Of a stretch of 64,000 nucleotides of DNA, positions 46,718 through 56,960 are shown piece after piece (the stretch's first letter is position 1; the number at the start of each line of letters is the position of its first letter). The position numbers and the translations under genes are program-made. Source of the stretch: Entoloma clypeatum (taxonomy: Eukaryota > Basidiomycota > Agaricomycetes > Agaricales > Entolomataceae); contig OY751488.1 of the NCBI GenBank assembly GCA_963565915.1, positions 4,340,001-4,404,000 on the forward strand. Reading direction: 5' to 3'. The notes beneath the pieces were generated by a model. It was not told the DNA's origin, did no database searches, and was given only the letters and a program-made list of their open reading frames with translations.

Positions 46718-47544
46718 CTACACCCTTATCTCCTCCGTCCACAAGCGCTGCAAAGGGCCATTGACCCCGTGGACGAGAGGCTGTACGGCGTGCCAGATAT
46801 CCTCCGAAACGACCTCTCGCTCCCGGCCCGCGTCAATGTCGACCCAGGCCCGACCGTCCGCGTTCATCTCCCGCCCGATGCGCCGGAAAATGTCGGCTAC
46901 GACGCGCTGCATCTCCTCGACCTCGTAGCGCTCCTCGCCGTACCCCCCGCGCGCCTTGGCCGCGTCCGCGGTGATGTGCAGGAAGAGCGTGAGGTCGGGG
47001 GCGGGGAGGGATATCTCTGGGGCGCGGCACCACTCGTAAGGGAGGCCTTTTGAGGTGGAGAATGCGAGGCCGGAGAAGGCGTAGCGGTCGCAGATGATGG
47101 TTGTGCCGGTGTTGAGGAGGTGGTCGATTGTTGTCCTGTTTTGAATAAGTTGGAGTGAATTGAGTGATGATGGAATGTGGATGTGGGCGTGGTAGGGTGG
47201 GGTTAAGTAAGCGTAGGGAAGAGAGAGAGGGGGGGGAGGGGGAGGGGGGAGACGCTCACGCCAGCTCCCAGCGGTTGGCGGAGAAGAGGAGGTGGATGGC
47301 GCGGTCGTCGAGATCGGATTTGGATTGTAGGTAGGAGTTGATCATTTGGCCGATGGGTGTTGTGCGATCTGGGGATTTGATTGGTGTTCGGTTCGTGAGG
47401 GGGGGACGGTAGCTTACCGGGAAATTTGAGGAGACGGACTGGGATCTTGGCTGCTTCTATCCTTGCTTGCAGGAGAGCGGTTTGTGTGGACTTGCCGGAC
47501 CTGTCGAGGCCTTCGACGACGATGAAGGGGGCGCGTTTGGACAT
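46718..47544 (-). CDS. Thymidylate kinase (dTMP kinase)
   Basis: Phosphorylates dTMP to dTDP for DNA synthesis. [20 protein letters not shown] carries the P-loop in the eukaryotic variant; exon 1 ends [10 protein letters not shown]. Exon 2 supplies [34 protein letters not shown] (the conserved [10 protein letters not shown]). Exon 3 has [39 protein letters not shown], the DRY(A/S)FSG motif, then [19 protein letters not shown], and ends [16 protein letters not shown]. Length near 210 residues, usual for the family. An in-frame ATG 39 bp upstream (47583) is possible. The antisense ORF over 46448-47053 is a shadow. Confidence 0.93.
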
Positions 47545-47807
47545 GGCGTCGCGCGTGGGTGGGTCACTGTGACAGCTTGACAATGATGGTCATGGTCTCC
47601 TGACACTTTTACTGAACGTTCTCGGTTCAACTCTCGGTGCATGTTGAACTGAGATGTACATGGCATCCGAGTGATCGCACCATAAACTTTCCAAGTTCTT
47701 CTCAGGTTTCATGATGCATCATTTATCAAAGACAGCCCTCCGCCAACAACGGCGCCATATACTTATATATACTCAAGAATCATAACCCGAGCTGCAACTA
47801 GACCGAC
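47545..47807. promoter_or_regulatory. Divergent promoter, thymidylate kinase / GH76
   Basis: 263 bp between two divergent start codons. A TATA-like run (tatacttatatatactc) lies at 47758-47774, about 35 bp upstream of the GH76 ATG. A short dyad of gaacgttc type is near 47612. Confidence 0.45.
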
Positions 47808-49735
47808 ATGACTTTGGCAGTCACAAAAAAACGCATGTTCGGCTTCACCACTATCCTTGCGGTTCTCGTGTCAAGCGTTTTCCCGCTGACTACGGCCCAG
47901 AACCTCTCGATACCAGCGACGTGGAGGGTATGTATATCGTCGCCCTCAACGTTAAACTCACCGTCTTCATAGAAACCGAACAACTCCAGAACTCTTTCTG
48001 CGCGTATTTCAACATCTCAAAGCGCGATCAACGCGATTCTGCCTCAGCTGGTCACTTCTACGAGCCAATTCAACGGTACGTGTGTATCATCCTAAAGTGA
48101 TGTCTATGTACGCCAAGAAATTACAGGTATCGCATATTGGCAGTCGGGAAACGTGTGGTCGGCTATGGCTAACCAGGACCATTTCGCTCATACGATCACC
48201 AACCGGGCTCACGTCGTGAGCAACCTCAAAAACGCGTTCGCTCGATATGCAAACTATGATCAGTTTCAGTGCGTCCTTTATCCACATCATAAATTAGGTC
48301 TAACGTGAAATTACAGAGTTAGCATCTTGTTGTTTCTCTCTCAAGGATGATTATTGACCCTATTCGCAGTATAACGACGACGCATTGTAGGAACCTGTTA
48401 ATCCTTGATCATCCATGCCTACTGACTTTTTCAGGTGGTGGGCTCAAGCCGCCCTCTACGCCTACCGAGCATACGGGGACACTGCGCTCCTCAACAATGC
48501 AGTGGCGACTTGGAAACACGTCACTCCTTAGTATGTTGCGACCATCTTTGCTTCAACAGATACTCCAACGCCTGCTAGTGTCATCACCGCTGCCCAGGCT
48601 CGCGCTGGATCAACTCCTGTAAAGACTTTCAGTCTGGCGCATACTTGCGAAGGATGTGAGTCGCGCAGTCTCATTCGACTAACGTCTGCTCAAGTTCTCC
48701 TCGTTGTCTAGCTTCTATGGCCGGCGGAGTCTTCTGGGTGAGCATCTCGTTCTACAGTGCCATCACTCAACAGGCAGACCTGCTGAACCTTCCCTGTAGC
48801 GACCGACGACGAACGATCAAAGTGTGAACTCGATTACAACAGGGTCAGTGGATATCGCCTGACGCCAGCATCGTAACTCCTGACGAAAACAATCCCCCAC
48901 AGGCTTTACATGACGTAGGTTCCTACCCGTCATCGACATCCGTACTTGATCGATGACGCCCGCCTGTGCAAAGTGTGTCCGCTCTCCTGGCAGAAATCAC
49001 CCGAGATTCTGCCTACAAGAACGCGGCGGTAGCGAGCGCAGATTGGATCAGGAGACTCAATTTACACGGCAACATCGTTCTTGATTCAGTCAATGCCCAC
49101 AGCTGCGCACGCTCGCCCGCAAACTGGATCTTCACATACAACTCAGGAAAGTATGTCGAGGGCCTGTCCGTCCTAGCTGGCGTTACGGGAGACGCCCAAT
49201 GGAGGACTTTGTGGGTTTTGAATTTCCCTCTTCGCGCGACAGACGAACAAAAAAAAGGCTCTGATCAGGATTTGTATACTTTCAGGATGGTCAACGTCGT
49301 TGCTGCCGCCGTTAAATCCACCATTTGGCAAGGTTCGAATGGGATAATAACAGAAGGAGCAAGCACTGCCACCAACAACGATGGTGTAGGATTCAAAGGT
49401 ACGCTTCCCAAGGATGTGTTATGACTGTATTTCTCATTTTGATTTCATGGAAGCCATTTTTATTCGCGGCCTCAACGAAGCCTATGTTCGAAATCCTGCG
49501 AACACGGCTCTTCGGAACCTCATACGTGGCTACATCGACGTTCAAGTATGTATTTTGTAAGGCTTTCCACCATGTTTGTTTCTCAACATGTCATCCGCAG
49601 TATAACGCCCTTCTGGACCTGGCAGCGAAGGACAACGCGTATTCTTCGAGCTGGCCAGGACCTCCTCAGGGCTTCACGACTTGGGGTCAACTCGCTGCTC
49701 TGGATGTTCTCGTGAGCGCAATCGACGATAACTAG
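47808..49735 (+). CDS. GH76 alpha-1,6-mannanase-like secreted protein
   Basis: An N-terminal hydrophobic segment MFGFTTILAVLVSSVFPLTT (after a short MTLAVTKKR extension) serves as signal peptide. Many very short exons give IAYWQSGNVWSAMANQDHFA, the acid pair in YNDDALWWAQAALYAYRAYG DTALLN, CEGSSMAGGVFW, RPTTNDQSVNSITTG, IVLDSVNAHSCA, FTYNSGKYVEGLSVLAGVTG, WQGSNGIITEGAS, GFKAIFIRGLNEAYVRNPAN, and QYNALLDLAAKDNAYSSSWP GPP ending TTWGQLAALDVLVSAIDDN. This is the usual basidiomycete GH76 layout; the double Asp and FxxTYNSG are conserved. Acts on alpha-1,6-mannan in fungal cell walls (known for the family), probably secreted or wall-associated. Confidence 0.88.
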
Positions 49736-51159
49736 TAGGGATGTTGGAATATATATATACATATGGTTCTGCGGTGTGCATTGGAGTGTCCTGTCCATGT
49801 TTGGGATTTGAATTTAAGTCATTGCACCAGATCTTGGATAGGGGGACTGCTACGTTTTCTGTATGAGTGTTGAGATTAGAGAACTGCCGAAAGGGAGGTC
49901 TTCAGGGGGACGCCATGGTGCTGATAAGGTAACTGTATAAAAAACTTACAACGATGTTCAGAGGTATCGACATGAAGAAGGCAGGAGGGAGGAAAAACCA
50001 TGGTACCATCGGGAGATGGCGGCGTCTCGACGTATACACCCTAGAGATGCTATTTCCATGCTAGCCGTGTGCGTTGGCTTTGGTCTTGATGACATTGAGG
50101 GGACAAGAGTCGTCGCAGATGTGAACCACTGACTGCTCACCTTGTTCACTTCATGGATATAGATTGTGTACTAGTCTGTACACATTGCGATGATGATGAC
50201 GGCCGCTCTTTGATCCTGTCGGATACGCATCGGCGATGATGGTATCGACATCATGATATTGCCATTGAACGCTGTCACCATCGAAGAGAACTTGAAAAGA
50301 AGAGGCGGCGCGGCCCGCAGGGGCCACATGCGCAAACATCGACGAGTCGGAAGTGCGGTTAACGATCGGTCCCTGTCGTCCAAAAAAGCTTCGCAACTGC
50401 CAATCATGTTGGTGGGTCTGAAGAGTCAAGTCTGAAGTCGATAGTCTCTCTCTCGCGGGACGCTTAAATTCTGGTGATCGCGCGGGGAATGGGTTTTCAA
50501 TGCATGGAACTGGCAGCAGCAGCGTGGCGATCTGCCCACTGCCACGGCGAGGGAGCCCCTACTAGAGGTAGGCAGATGGGATGCCAATCACAAAGAATGA
50601 AAGTGAAAAAACAGTTACAAGGTGACAGAAAGGGATCTTCTTCCCCTTTGCACTAGACCTTCAACTTGCGCAGTGGCAATCTCAGCCCTCTGATTCACCC
50701 CAGTCTTGATACGATAGATTGTCACCTGCCAGCAGACAAGGTCTTTTTTTCGCTGCGATTGCGCCCACAACTCCTCTCCTTTCCTTTGGCATCTTGACCG
50801 GACTTTGGACGTTCTGAACCTGGGGCCTCAGATCCTAAGGCCCGGTTGTTTCGTCCTACGGATCTGGATGATTCTTTTCTTCGATCCGGACTTGGGCCAT
50901 CCATGGTCTCTGTCTCTGGGGGCGAGGGGCAATCGCTCGAGAACAGCCTCTTGGTTGTCTCTTCCATGACCAGCACACGTAACATGGGACCATAACGGTC
51001 GAGCGGATTGCTACGTAGGCTCGTAGCCGACAGACGCCGCATGAAATTGACCTGGTTCTGATCAGGCCCAGAGGTATGTATCGCTTTCATTTGGCGGGAT
51101 GGAATAACTTGGCCGCTCCGCTCTTCGCCCTGCTGCTATAAAGATAGCATTCGTACATC
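49736..51159. other. 1.4 kb intergenic, two weak minus-strand frames
   Basis: A minus frame at 50722-51090 (122 codons, Ser/Arg/Pro-rich, LDRYGPMLRVLVMEETTKRL) and one at 50151-50429 have no recognisable domain. The first ends its start only 69 bp from the P450 ATG. I do not call either as a gene. Confidence 0.3.
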
Positions 51160-52923
51160 ATGGAAACTTACACCGGTTCCCTTACCATGCCGTCCTCTCT
51201 CCGAGTCCCACTCCACGACGTGAATCTTACCGGTTTCTATTCCAAGGAACCAATTCTCTCTGACCTCCGGTGGGCGTTCCTCATTGGAATTCTGGTTGCC
51301 GTTGCGCGATATCTTCTCGCCGTGCCTGCAGAATTACGCCACCTGCCGAGGGTCTCGCCTTACGCAACAATCTGGAGTTATGCTCTCAGAGAGTCTGTCG
51401 ACTCACGGGTCCGGCGATTGATTCTGCCATTTGCAAGGCGCGGAGAAGGCGTCGTTCTGGTCTACATGCTCGGAAAATGGGGTGTTCACGTCTTGGATGC
51501 CAAAGTAAGTTGCTTACTCTCGGTTTTGTATTTTTTTTTCTTTCTTTCTATCTTTTTACCTATTTAATTGAGCTCAACAATGTTTACGTTCAGCTTGTCA
51601 GAACAGTATGCCAAGACATGGAGCGCTTTCCGAAAAGGAATTACCAGGATCATCTGCATTTCACATTCCTTAGCGGTCCAAATGTCGTATTCTCCAATGG
51701 CGAAATGTGGAAACGACACTCGGCGTCTGTCAAGGCGGCGTTTGATCGCGAGATTCCCGTTTATCGGTTCGTCGCGCTATCGTACGAACTTTTCGAACGC
51801 ATGGGCGCTGGTGGTGTCCTTCGTTTCAGCGACCTAGTGCAGGTGAAGAATTTTCATGTCCATGGCTTGAGTCCTTGGGCTTAAAATTATGATTAGCGCT
51901 ACACGCTGGACGTGGTTGGAACAACCCTGTTGGGCCACAACTTCCAGGCCCTGCAAGCTTCCGAGGACTCTTTCGTCGAGCACTTTAATCGCGTAATGGA
52001 ATGTATCGCCACACCGACACGCTTGATTTTTCCCTTTCTGGACGACTGGTTTCCGCGACATGCCGTAATCGAAGACGTAAATTCTTTGAATGCACGCTAT
52101 GACAACCTTCTTCAAAACAAACGACAAGACCTGGGAAGCGACCTACTCAGCTATCTTTTGGAAGATTCCACCTTGACGAACGAGGAACTCCGCTCAAACT
52201 TCGCGATCTTGTTCTCTGCGGGACACGTGCGTATTGAAACTTGAACCGTCGTGTTGTAAGACTTACCTTTACTTCTAAAACCTACGCAGGATACGACTTC
52301 CGGAGCACTGTCATCGGTGGTATACCACCTGGCCAAGAACCCAGAACTTCAATCGAATGCGCGCAAAGAGGTTCTTGCCCTTCTTGCGGGAAGATCGGAG
52401 CCCACCTTGAAAGACCTCTCAAAGCTTCCCTTCCTGAGCGCATGCATCAAAGAAGCACTTAGAATAAATCCCCCGATCTCTCTCCTTCCTGCACGCTGGA
52501 CCGTCGAGCCCACAAATCTGGGAAAATACTATATTCCCGCTGGCACCTCACTCGTACCCAACATCTCCGCCGTCCACCAGAACGACGATAATTGGCCCGA
52601 TGCAGCCAAGTTTGACCCGTATCGGTTTATCAATACCCCCCCAAAAGCTACTGTCAACGTTCCCTTTGGAACCGGCCCGCGCCAGTGCATCGCCCGGCAA
52701 TTTTCGCTGTTCGAGGTATGTGCTCTCGTCCGTGGTCTGGATCTTTCGTTGATTTTTTTTTCTTTTTCCAACATAGCAACGGACCCTCTTATGTATGCTG
52801 CTTCTGAATTATGAATGGTCACTACCAGCGGGCAGCATACATGCGTCACAAGTCAAAAATGCCTTTGGTGCGTTTGGGTTGAGCATCCCTCAAAACCTAG
52901 ATGTCGAATTCGTTCGGAGGTGA
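51160..52923 (+). CDS. Cytochrome P450 monooxygenase
   Basis: A microsomal P450 with N-terminal anchor (WAFLIGILVAVARYLLAV). Exons join to LVRTVCQDMERFPKRN, PNVVFSNGEMWKRHSASVKA, LDVVGTTLLGHNFQAL, the I-helix ILFSAGHDTTSGALS, ExxR as CIKEALRINPP, PERF-type FDPYRF, and the heme loop VPFGTGPRQCIARQFSLFE (FxxGxRxC, with Ala in place of the usual final Gly). After an intron the C-terminus continues QRTLLCMLLLNYEWSLPAGS and GAFGLSIPQNLDVEFVRR-stop. About 510 residues, full length. The substrate is unknown; no biosynthetic cluster is visible around it. Confidence 0.93.
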
Positions 52924-53211
52924 CAAAGGGAGGTACATCGTCGGGAGTGGCTGTTACCAGCCGTTTCGTAAGTTACACGTCTTCATGTTGGGAATGTACT
53001 ATCAAAAGAAGAAACAAAAACTTCTTGTCCGTAGTGCTGCATAATCGGAGAAAGGGCAGTTTACGGAATGTCGAATTCTGTAAAGAAAAGACACTAGTAG
53101 TTAGGTAGACAGTGATTGTGAACGAGTGCAACGAGCGACAAGAAAGAGACAGACAGCAGTGATATAACGTAGCGAAGAAGGAAAACAGATACAATGCACA
53201 TGGCAGAAGGC
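52924..53211. other. Intergenic, convergent 3' ends
   Basis: Lies between the P450 (plus) and anoctamin (minus). Nothing supported. Confidence 0.35.
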
Positions 53212-55694
53212 CTAGACCTCCTTCGAGACTCTGGAAATCTCTTCCAAACCCTCATCATGGTCCCAGAACCCAATCACACCTCCAGGATTCAGAGATGAAC
53301 TGGAGGGCTCCAACGGCAGAGAACGGTTGTCACCCACAGCCGTATCGCTCGCGATCGTATTGGGCTGTGGGGAAACCACTTCATCTTCGTCGCGCACAAA
53401 CCTCTCCAGAAACTTCTCTTTCAAGTGCTTATCCTCTCTCTCTCGCTCTTTCACCTCCTTACTCCCTTTCCAAAAGACCATCTCAATTACATGCCTCACC
53501 ACGACTCTCACGATCACATACGCATGACTCGCCAGAAGCGTAATCAGCAACGCCGTCATCAACAGCTCTTTGGTTGGTGTGCTGCCGGCATCCGTCTCGC
53601 CGCTCCCCTTGATGGAAAACAGGTGCTGGTGTACTTTATCCAGTCGAATCGTGTCATAGCCAGGTACGGCAGAGCACTGGGCTTGAGAGCCTGGGCAAAA
53701 GAGATATACGAGTGCAGAGTTAGAAATGGCTGAAAGCCATGTAAGAAACGTCATGGCTTCGAGCCAAGGTCCAATAGTGTCCGTCCGTAATGGGATCGGC
53801 CGACGGTTATGCACGGTCATCTTGAACGCGTCTGAGCGTAGCTCGAGGAAATTATTGAGTAGAGCCATGACTGGATTAAGGGAATCAGTCAACAGACCTC
53901 GAGAAGAGAAGGACAGACCAACCAGACGCCAGCGGCCATATCGTCGACCACAAGGCCACATATCCAAACTGTGTTACCATCTCGCTGTAATCCTGGAACA
54001 GCTCATATTCCGGCAACTCCACTTGCACCCTCACGCTATCCAAGAACTCCCTCTCCTCCATCCCTCCTTTCTCTTTCTCATCCTCAAATACGACCCGCTT
54101 TTTCACGCCATTAGGGGTTCCCGGCGTGGGTCGAGGTTTCTTTCCATTCCGGAAGGATGCCACGGCACGCAGTACGAATGGCAAACCGACCTCCAGGAAT
54201 GTATTCACCACCTGGTTGGTGACCGTATATGCAAACATCTGTTGTCGCAGCCGAGCAGGGTTCAGCTTGCGACTCGCAGTCGATGTGTCGATATCCCAGA
54301 CGGAGGAAGTGACCTTATCTCCGGTCACGAACGTAGCGTTGGCACCCTTGAGGCGACCAATAGTGGTCTCGTGGACGATCCAGGTCTGTGTGACCTGCAT
54401 GATGCCTTCACCGAAAGGAACGTAGACAAAGGCGCTGAGAGCCAAGCCTAGATAGGCCACGAGTGCATTGAGTGCGAAAGTCTTGAGTGTCAGGGATGCT
54501 GTATATGACGAGTAATGGCTGTGGTTCTCCCAAGCTGTCAACTTCCGAGCCAAAACTTGATACAGAGCAAGAAAACGTGGAACAAGCGCTGCGAACAGAA
54601 TGGTGGGACTGAATGACTATCAGAGAGCCATGAGATTGCGCATATATGAGGTTATATTGAACCATACAATATACTGTTGTCCTGGACCCTGATAGATCGC
54701 AGTGACGAACGCCTCGAGAACGAATATCCCTGTTAACATTGCTGCCAATATCCCCGCGCAAAACAGGAGTATCGGCAAGCTTGCAACCATCCTCAATTCT
54801 CGCTTCCACCAGGGAAAGCCTGGCTTGTACTTTGCACGCCGTTTCTCGACCCGGAAAGAGCCACGTGTTCCAAAGTGAAGAGATAGAATACGTTCACGGA
54901 CACGCCACCATTCTACGAAGGTGATAGACCAGATGAAGACGAGGATGGAATATGTCGGAGAATATGGTGTGCCGAAAAAATAGAAGAGTACTCCCAGGGC
55001 CGCTGGGAACATCAGAGCCCTTGTATACGAAGCCAAGAAAGCGTAGTAGAGTGCGACTGATTCACCGAACTGGAATGAATACGTTGACGTCAATATATAT
55101 ACCGGATGAAGTGAAGCAGTCATCCATACCTGTCCTCGAATTTTCTCTAATTCCACGGAGACAATCTGACGAGGACTCCAACAACGAACCCATGTTTCAT
55201 TGAATTGTCGGTCATGAAGGGCCATAATGGACTCAACGAGGTCCCATTCCCCTGATCCCGGAAGAATCCCCAGACCCCCATCTGCGGGTGCCGAAGTGAT
55301 ATACGTGTATACGAGTCGAAGGCGCTCAGCTGAGGCTAGTGAAACCTCTTTGATATTCGGCGTAGTAGGCGTTCGGGGCAAACCTGACAGAAAGTCTGAG
55401 TGTCTGAACATAACGGTCGGTCAGATGGGGAGGAAAGCACCTAACCACTTCGCACCTTTCGCGTTTGACGAGGCTAAAGAGAAGACTTTGAGGGCAAGAT
55501 ACGAATACAAGGAGGTGTCCCAAAGCTTCGCCGCGTCTACCGACCGCACGCAGGCCGGCTTCAGTCAAGGTTTTGATGAGGCGAGAATATTGCTCCTCAG
55601 CCTTTCGAGAATCTTCGCGTATTTGCTGTTTCGACAGACTCGTCTTCTTGGTTGCACGGAAGGTCATGACCACATCGACTTCAGAAGGTGCCAT
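53212..55694 (-). CDS. Anoctamin / TMEM16 family protein (Ist2-like)
   Basis: A multi-pass membrane protein. Start MAPSEVDVVMTFR and a cytosolic N-terminus (VGRRGEALGHLLVFVSCPQS), then FGESVALYYAFLASYTRALM FPAALGVLFYFFG, LVFIWSITFVEWWRVRER, WWKRELRMVASLPILLFCAG, NHSHYSSYTASLTLKTFALN, ALSAFVYVPFGEG, ELPEYELFQDYSEMVTQFGY VALWSTIWPLA, ALLNNFLELRSDAFKMTVHN RRPIP, DTIGPWLEAMTFLTWLSAIS and a charged tail. The order of TM helices and the segments EYxEMVxQFGYV and NNxxExRxDAFK are typical TMEM16. Fungal members include yeast Ist2 (ER-plasma membrane tether) and scramblases; which role applies is not clear. Seven or so exons. Confidence 0.92.
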
Positions 55695-55914
55695 CTTCGG
55701 TCAAAGGTGGTGGTTGAAAGACACACGCCTTGGCGCCGTCGCAGTCAGGAATGACGACAGACGACTCGAAACGAGGCAAACATTCTCAGGGTCTTCTTCT
55801 ACTGATCCCCAACTTGGAGCCCATCGCCCATAAGCAGAGAGGAAGCTAAATGATTGCAAGTATACACAGTGTTAGTAGCTACAGGTACAACTGGATCGCA
55901 CGCAATAAGACGTG

Positions 55915-55924
55915 AAAAAAAAAA
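55915..55924 (-). terminator. Pol III terminator of the tRNA gene
   Basis: A run of 10 A on the plus strand (10 T in the tRNA strand), 15 bp downstream of the tRNA 3' end. Confidence 0.7.
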
Positions 55925-55938
55925 CAATCGGCGCAGAT

Positions 55939-56034
55939 AGCCCACCGCGAGGGTCGAACTCGCAGCCTTCAGATACCCAGGAACGGTATTTTCGGATAAG
56001 AGTCTGACGCTCTATCCGATTGAGCTAGGCGGGC
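55939..56034 (-). tRNA. tRNA-Lys(CTT) with intron
   Basis: On the minus strand the acceptor GCCCGCC pairs with GGTGGGC (one G-T wobble). The D-arm is GCTC/GAGC, the anticodon stem TCAGA/TCTGA encloses loop CTCTTAA with anticodon CTT, interrupted after position 37 by a 22 nt intron (TCCGAAAATACCGTTCCTGGGT), and the T-arm is GCGAG-TTCGACC-CTCGC. The T-run terminator lies just downstream. A LINE 3' end starts 17 bp upstream. Confidence 0.88.
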
Positions 56035-56051
56035 AGGTGTAATGAGGTTCC

Positions 56052-56116
56052 TTTTTTTTTTCTTTTTTAAAACCTCAATTTATATTCCGGCGCCCGATCG
56101 CAGTCCGGTCTTGTAC
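56052..56116 (-). mobile_element. LINE A, 3'-terminal fragment (left piece)
   Basis: Minus-oriented 3' end of a non-LTR element: poly(A) tail seen as T-run 56052-56068, then sequence that reverse-complements to the 3' UTR end of LINE B (match to 63687-63712 with two differences). It ends at the 14 bp word gtccggtcttgtac (56103-56116), beyond which LINE B begins. It continues at 63737. Confidence 0.85.
56103..56116. repeat. 14 bp target-site duplication of LINE B, left copy
   Basis: gtccggtcttgtac here and at 63737-63750 flank LINE B. LINE A sequence is continuous across them when one copy is removed. Confidence 0.85.
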
Positions 56117-56599
56117 TCGCTGGAGCTGGCGTCATCCATGTCCATCTCGACACACCTCTCACGTCTGAGTGGGGTTCTGCCTTCCCCGACCCCTCACGTC
56201 ACTTCAAATCGACCCAAAGAACAGCTTTGTCTCCTCTGTCGCCCAACTTTGCCCGTACTGCTGCCGCCACCAGTGCTGTAGATGGATGGCGCCAACTTCA
56301 TTCCGCCCCCGAATTCCGAGGTCGCTCCTTCCTCCCTCTCCACACCGGAGACAAAGAGAAGGTATTCCAGCCGGACCACGTCAAAGGTGGACCCTGGCTC
56401 AATTCCTGGGCAGGCAACAACAACGCGCTGTTCGCTCGCCTCACCCGCGCCACCCTGGGTCATGCCCCCATTGGTGCATACAGACAACGCTTCAAACATC
56501 CAGGCCCATTTACATGCGCCTGCGACGATGACACTCTCGAGATGGTTGATCACCTCCTCCACAAATGTCCTCTCTTTGATAGGGACAACGCCTCCAACA

Positions 56600-56604
56600 A
56601 ACCG
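56600..56604. repeat. 5 bp target-site duplication of copia element, left copy
   Basis: AACCG at 56600-56604 repeats at 63356-63360 on the other side of the element. Confidence 0.85.
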
Positions 56605-56951
56605 TAATGAAGTACCCGACGTAGGCAGCCCAAAGGGCGCTCAAGACGTATCGGTATGAAGGCATAGTGGAAGCTCTACTGACCTGGTTAAGAGTAACTA
56701 TAGAGAATCTAGAAGCTATACTAGCTTTAGTTAACTCAGAGAACTGGGGTGTTCAAGAAGTTAGGATTCACCGTACTAAATACATGGGTATTTATACTAA
56801 TCCAATATGCGCACGGACCATTGTACAAACAATGCGTAAACAAGTCATCCGCCCGTGGTTGCACCATAAACTCACATATATGGTAACAGTGACTTATAGT
56901 CACTTCCTGTGACAAGCACATGGTGCGACATATCTGGCGATATGTTCAACA
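56605..56951 (-). repeat. 3' LTR of copia element
   Basis: 347 bp; on the element strand starts TGTTGAACATATCG and ends CATTA. Identical to the 5' LTR except for one base. Confidence 0.93.
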
Positions 56952-56960
56952 CTCCCCCTC
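56952..56960 (-). other. Polypurine tract of copia element
   Basis: GAGGGGGAG on the element strand, directly upstream of the 3' LTR and overlapping the gag-pol stop codon. Confidence 0.8.

Noticed and set aside
46448..47053. 201-codon plus-strand ORF
   Set aside because: Antisense to thymidylate kinase; no domain.
55945..56034. Reading the tRNA as Arg(TCT)
   Set aside because: The 7-base loop with U33 places CTT at 34-36 when the intron is put after position 37; other registers break the anticodon stem.
56667..56912. 81-codon ORFs present in both LTRs
   Set aside because: No ATG start and duplicated only because the LTRs are; probably LTR sequence rather than a gene.
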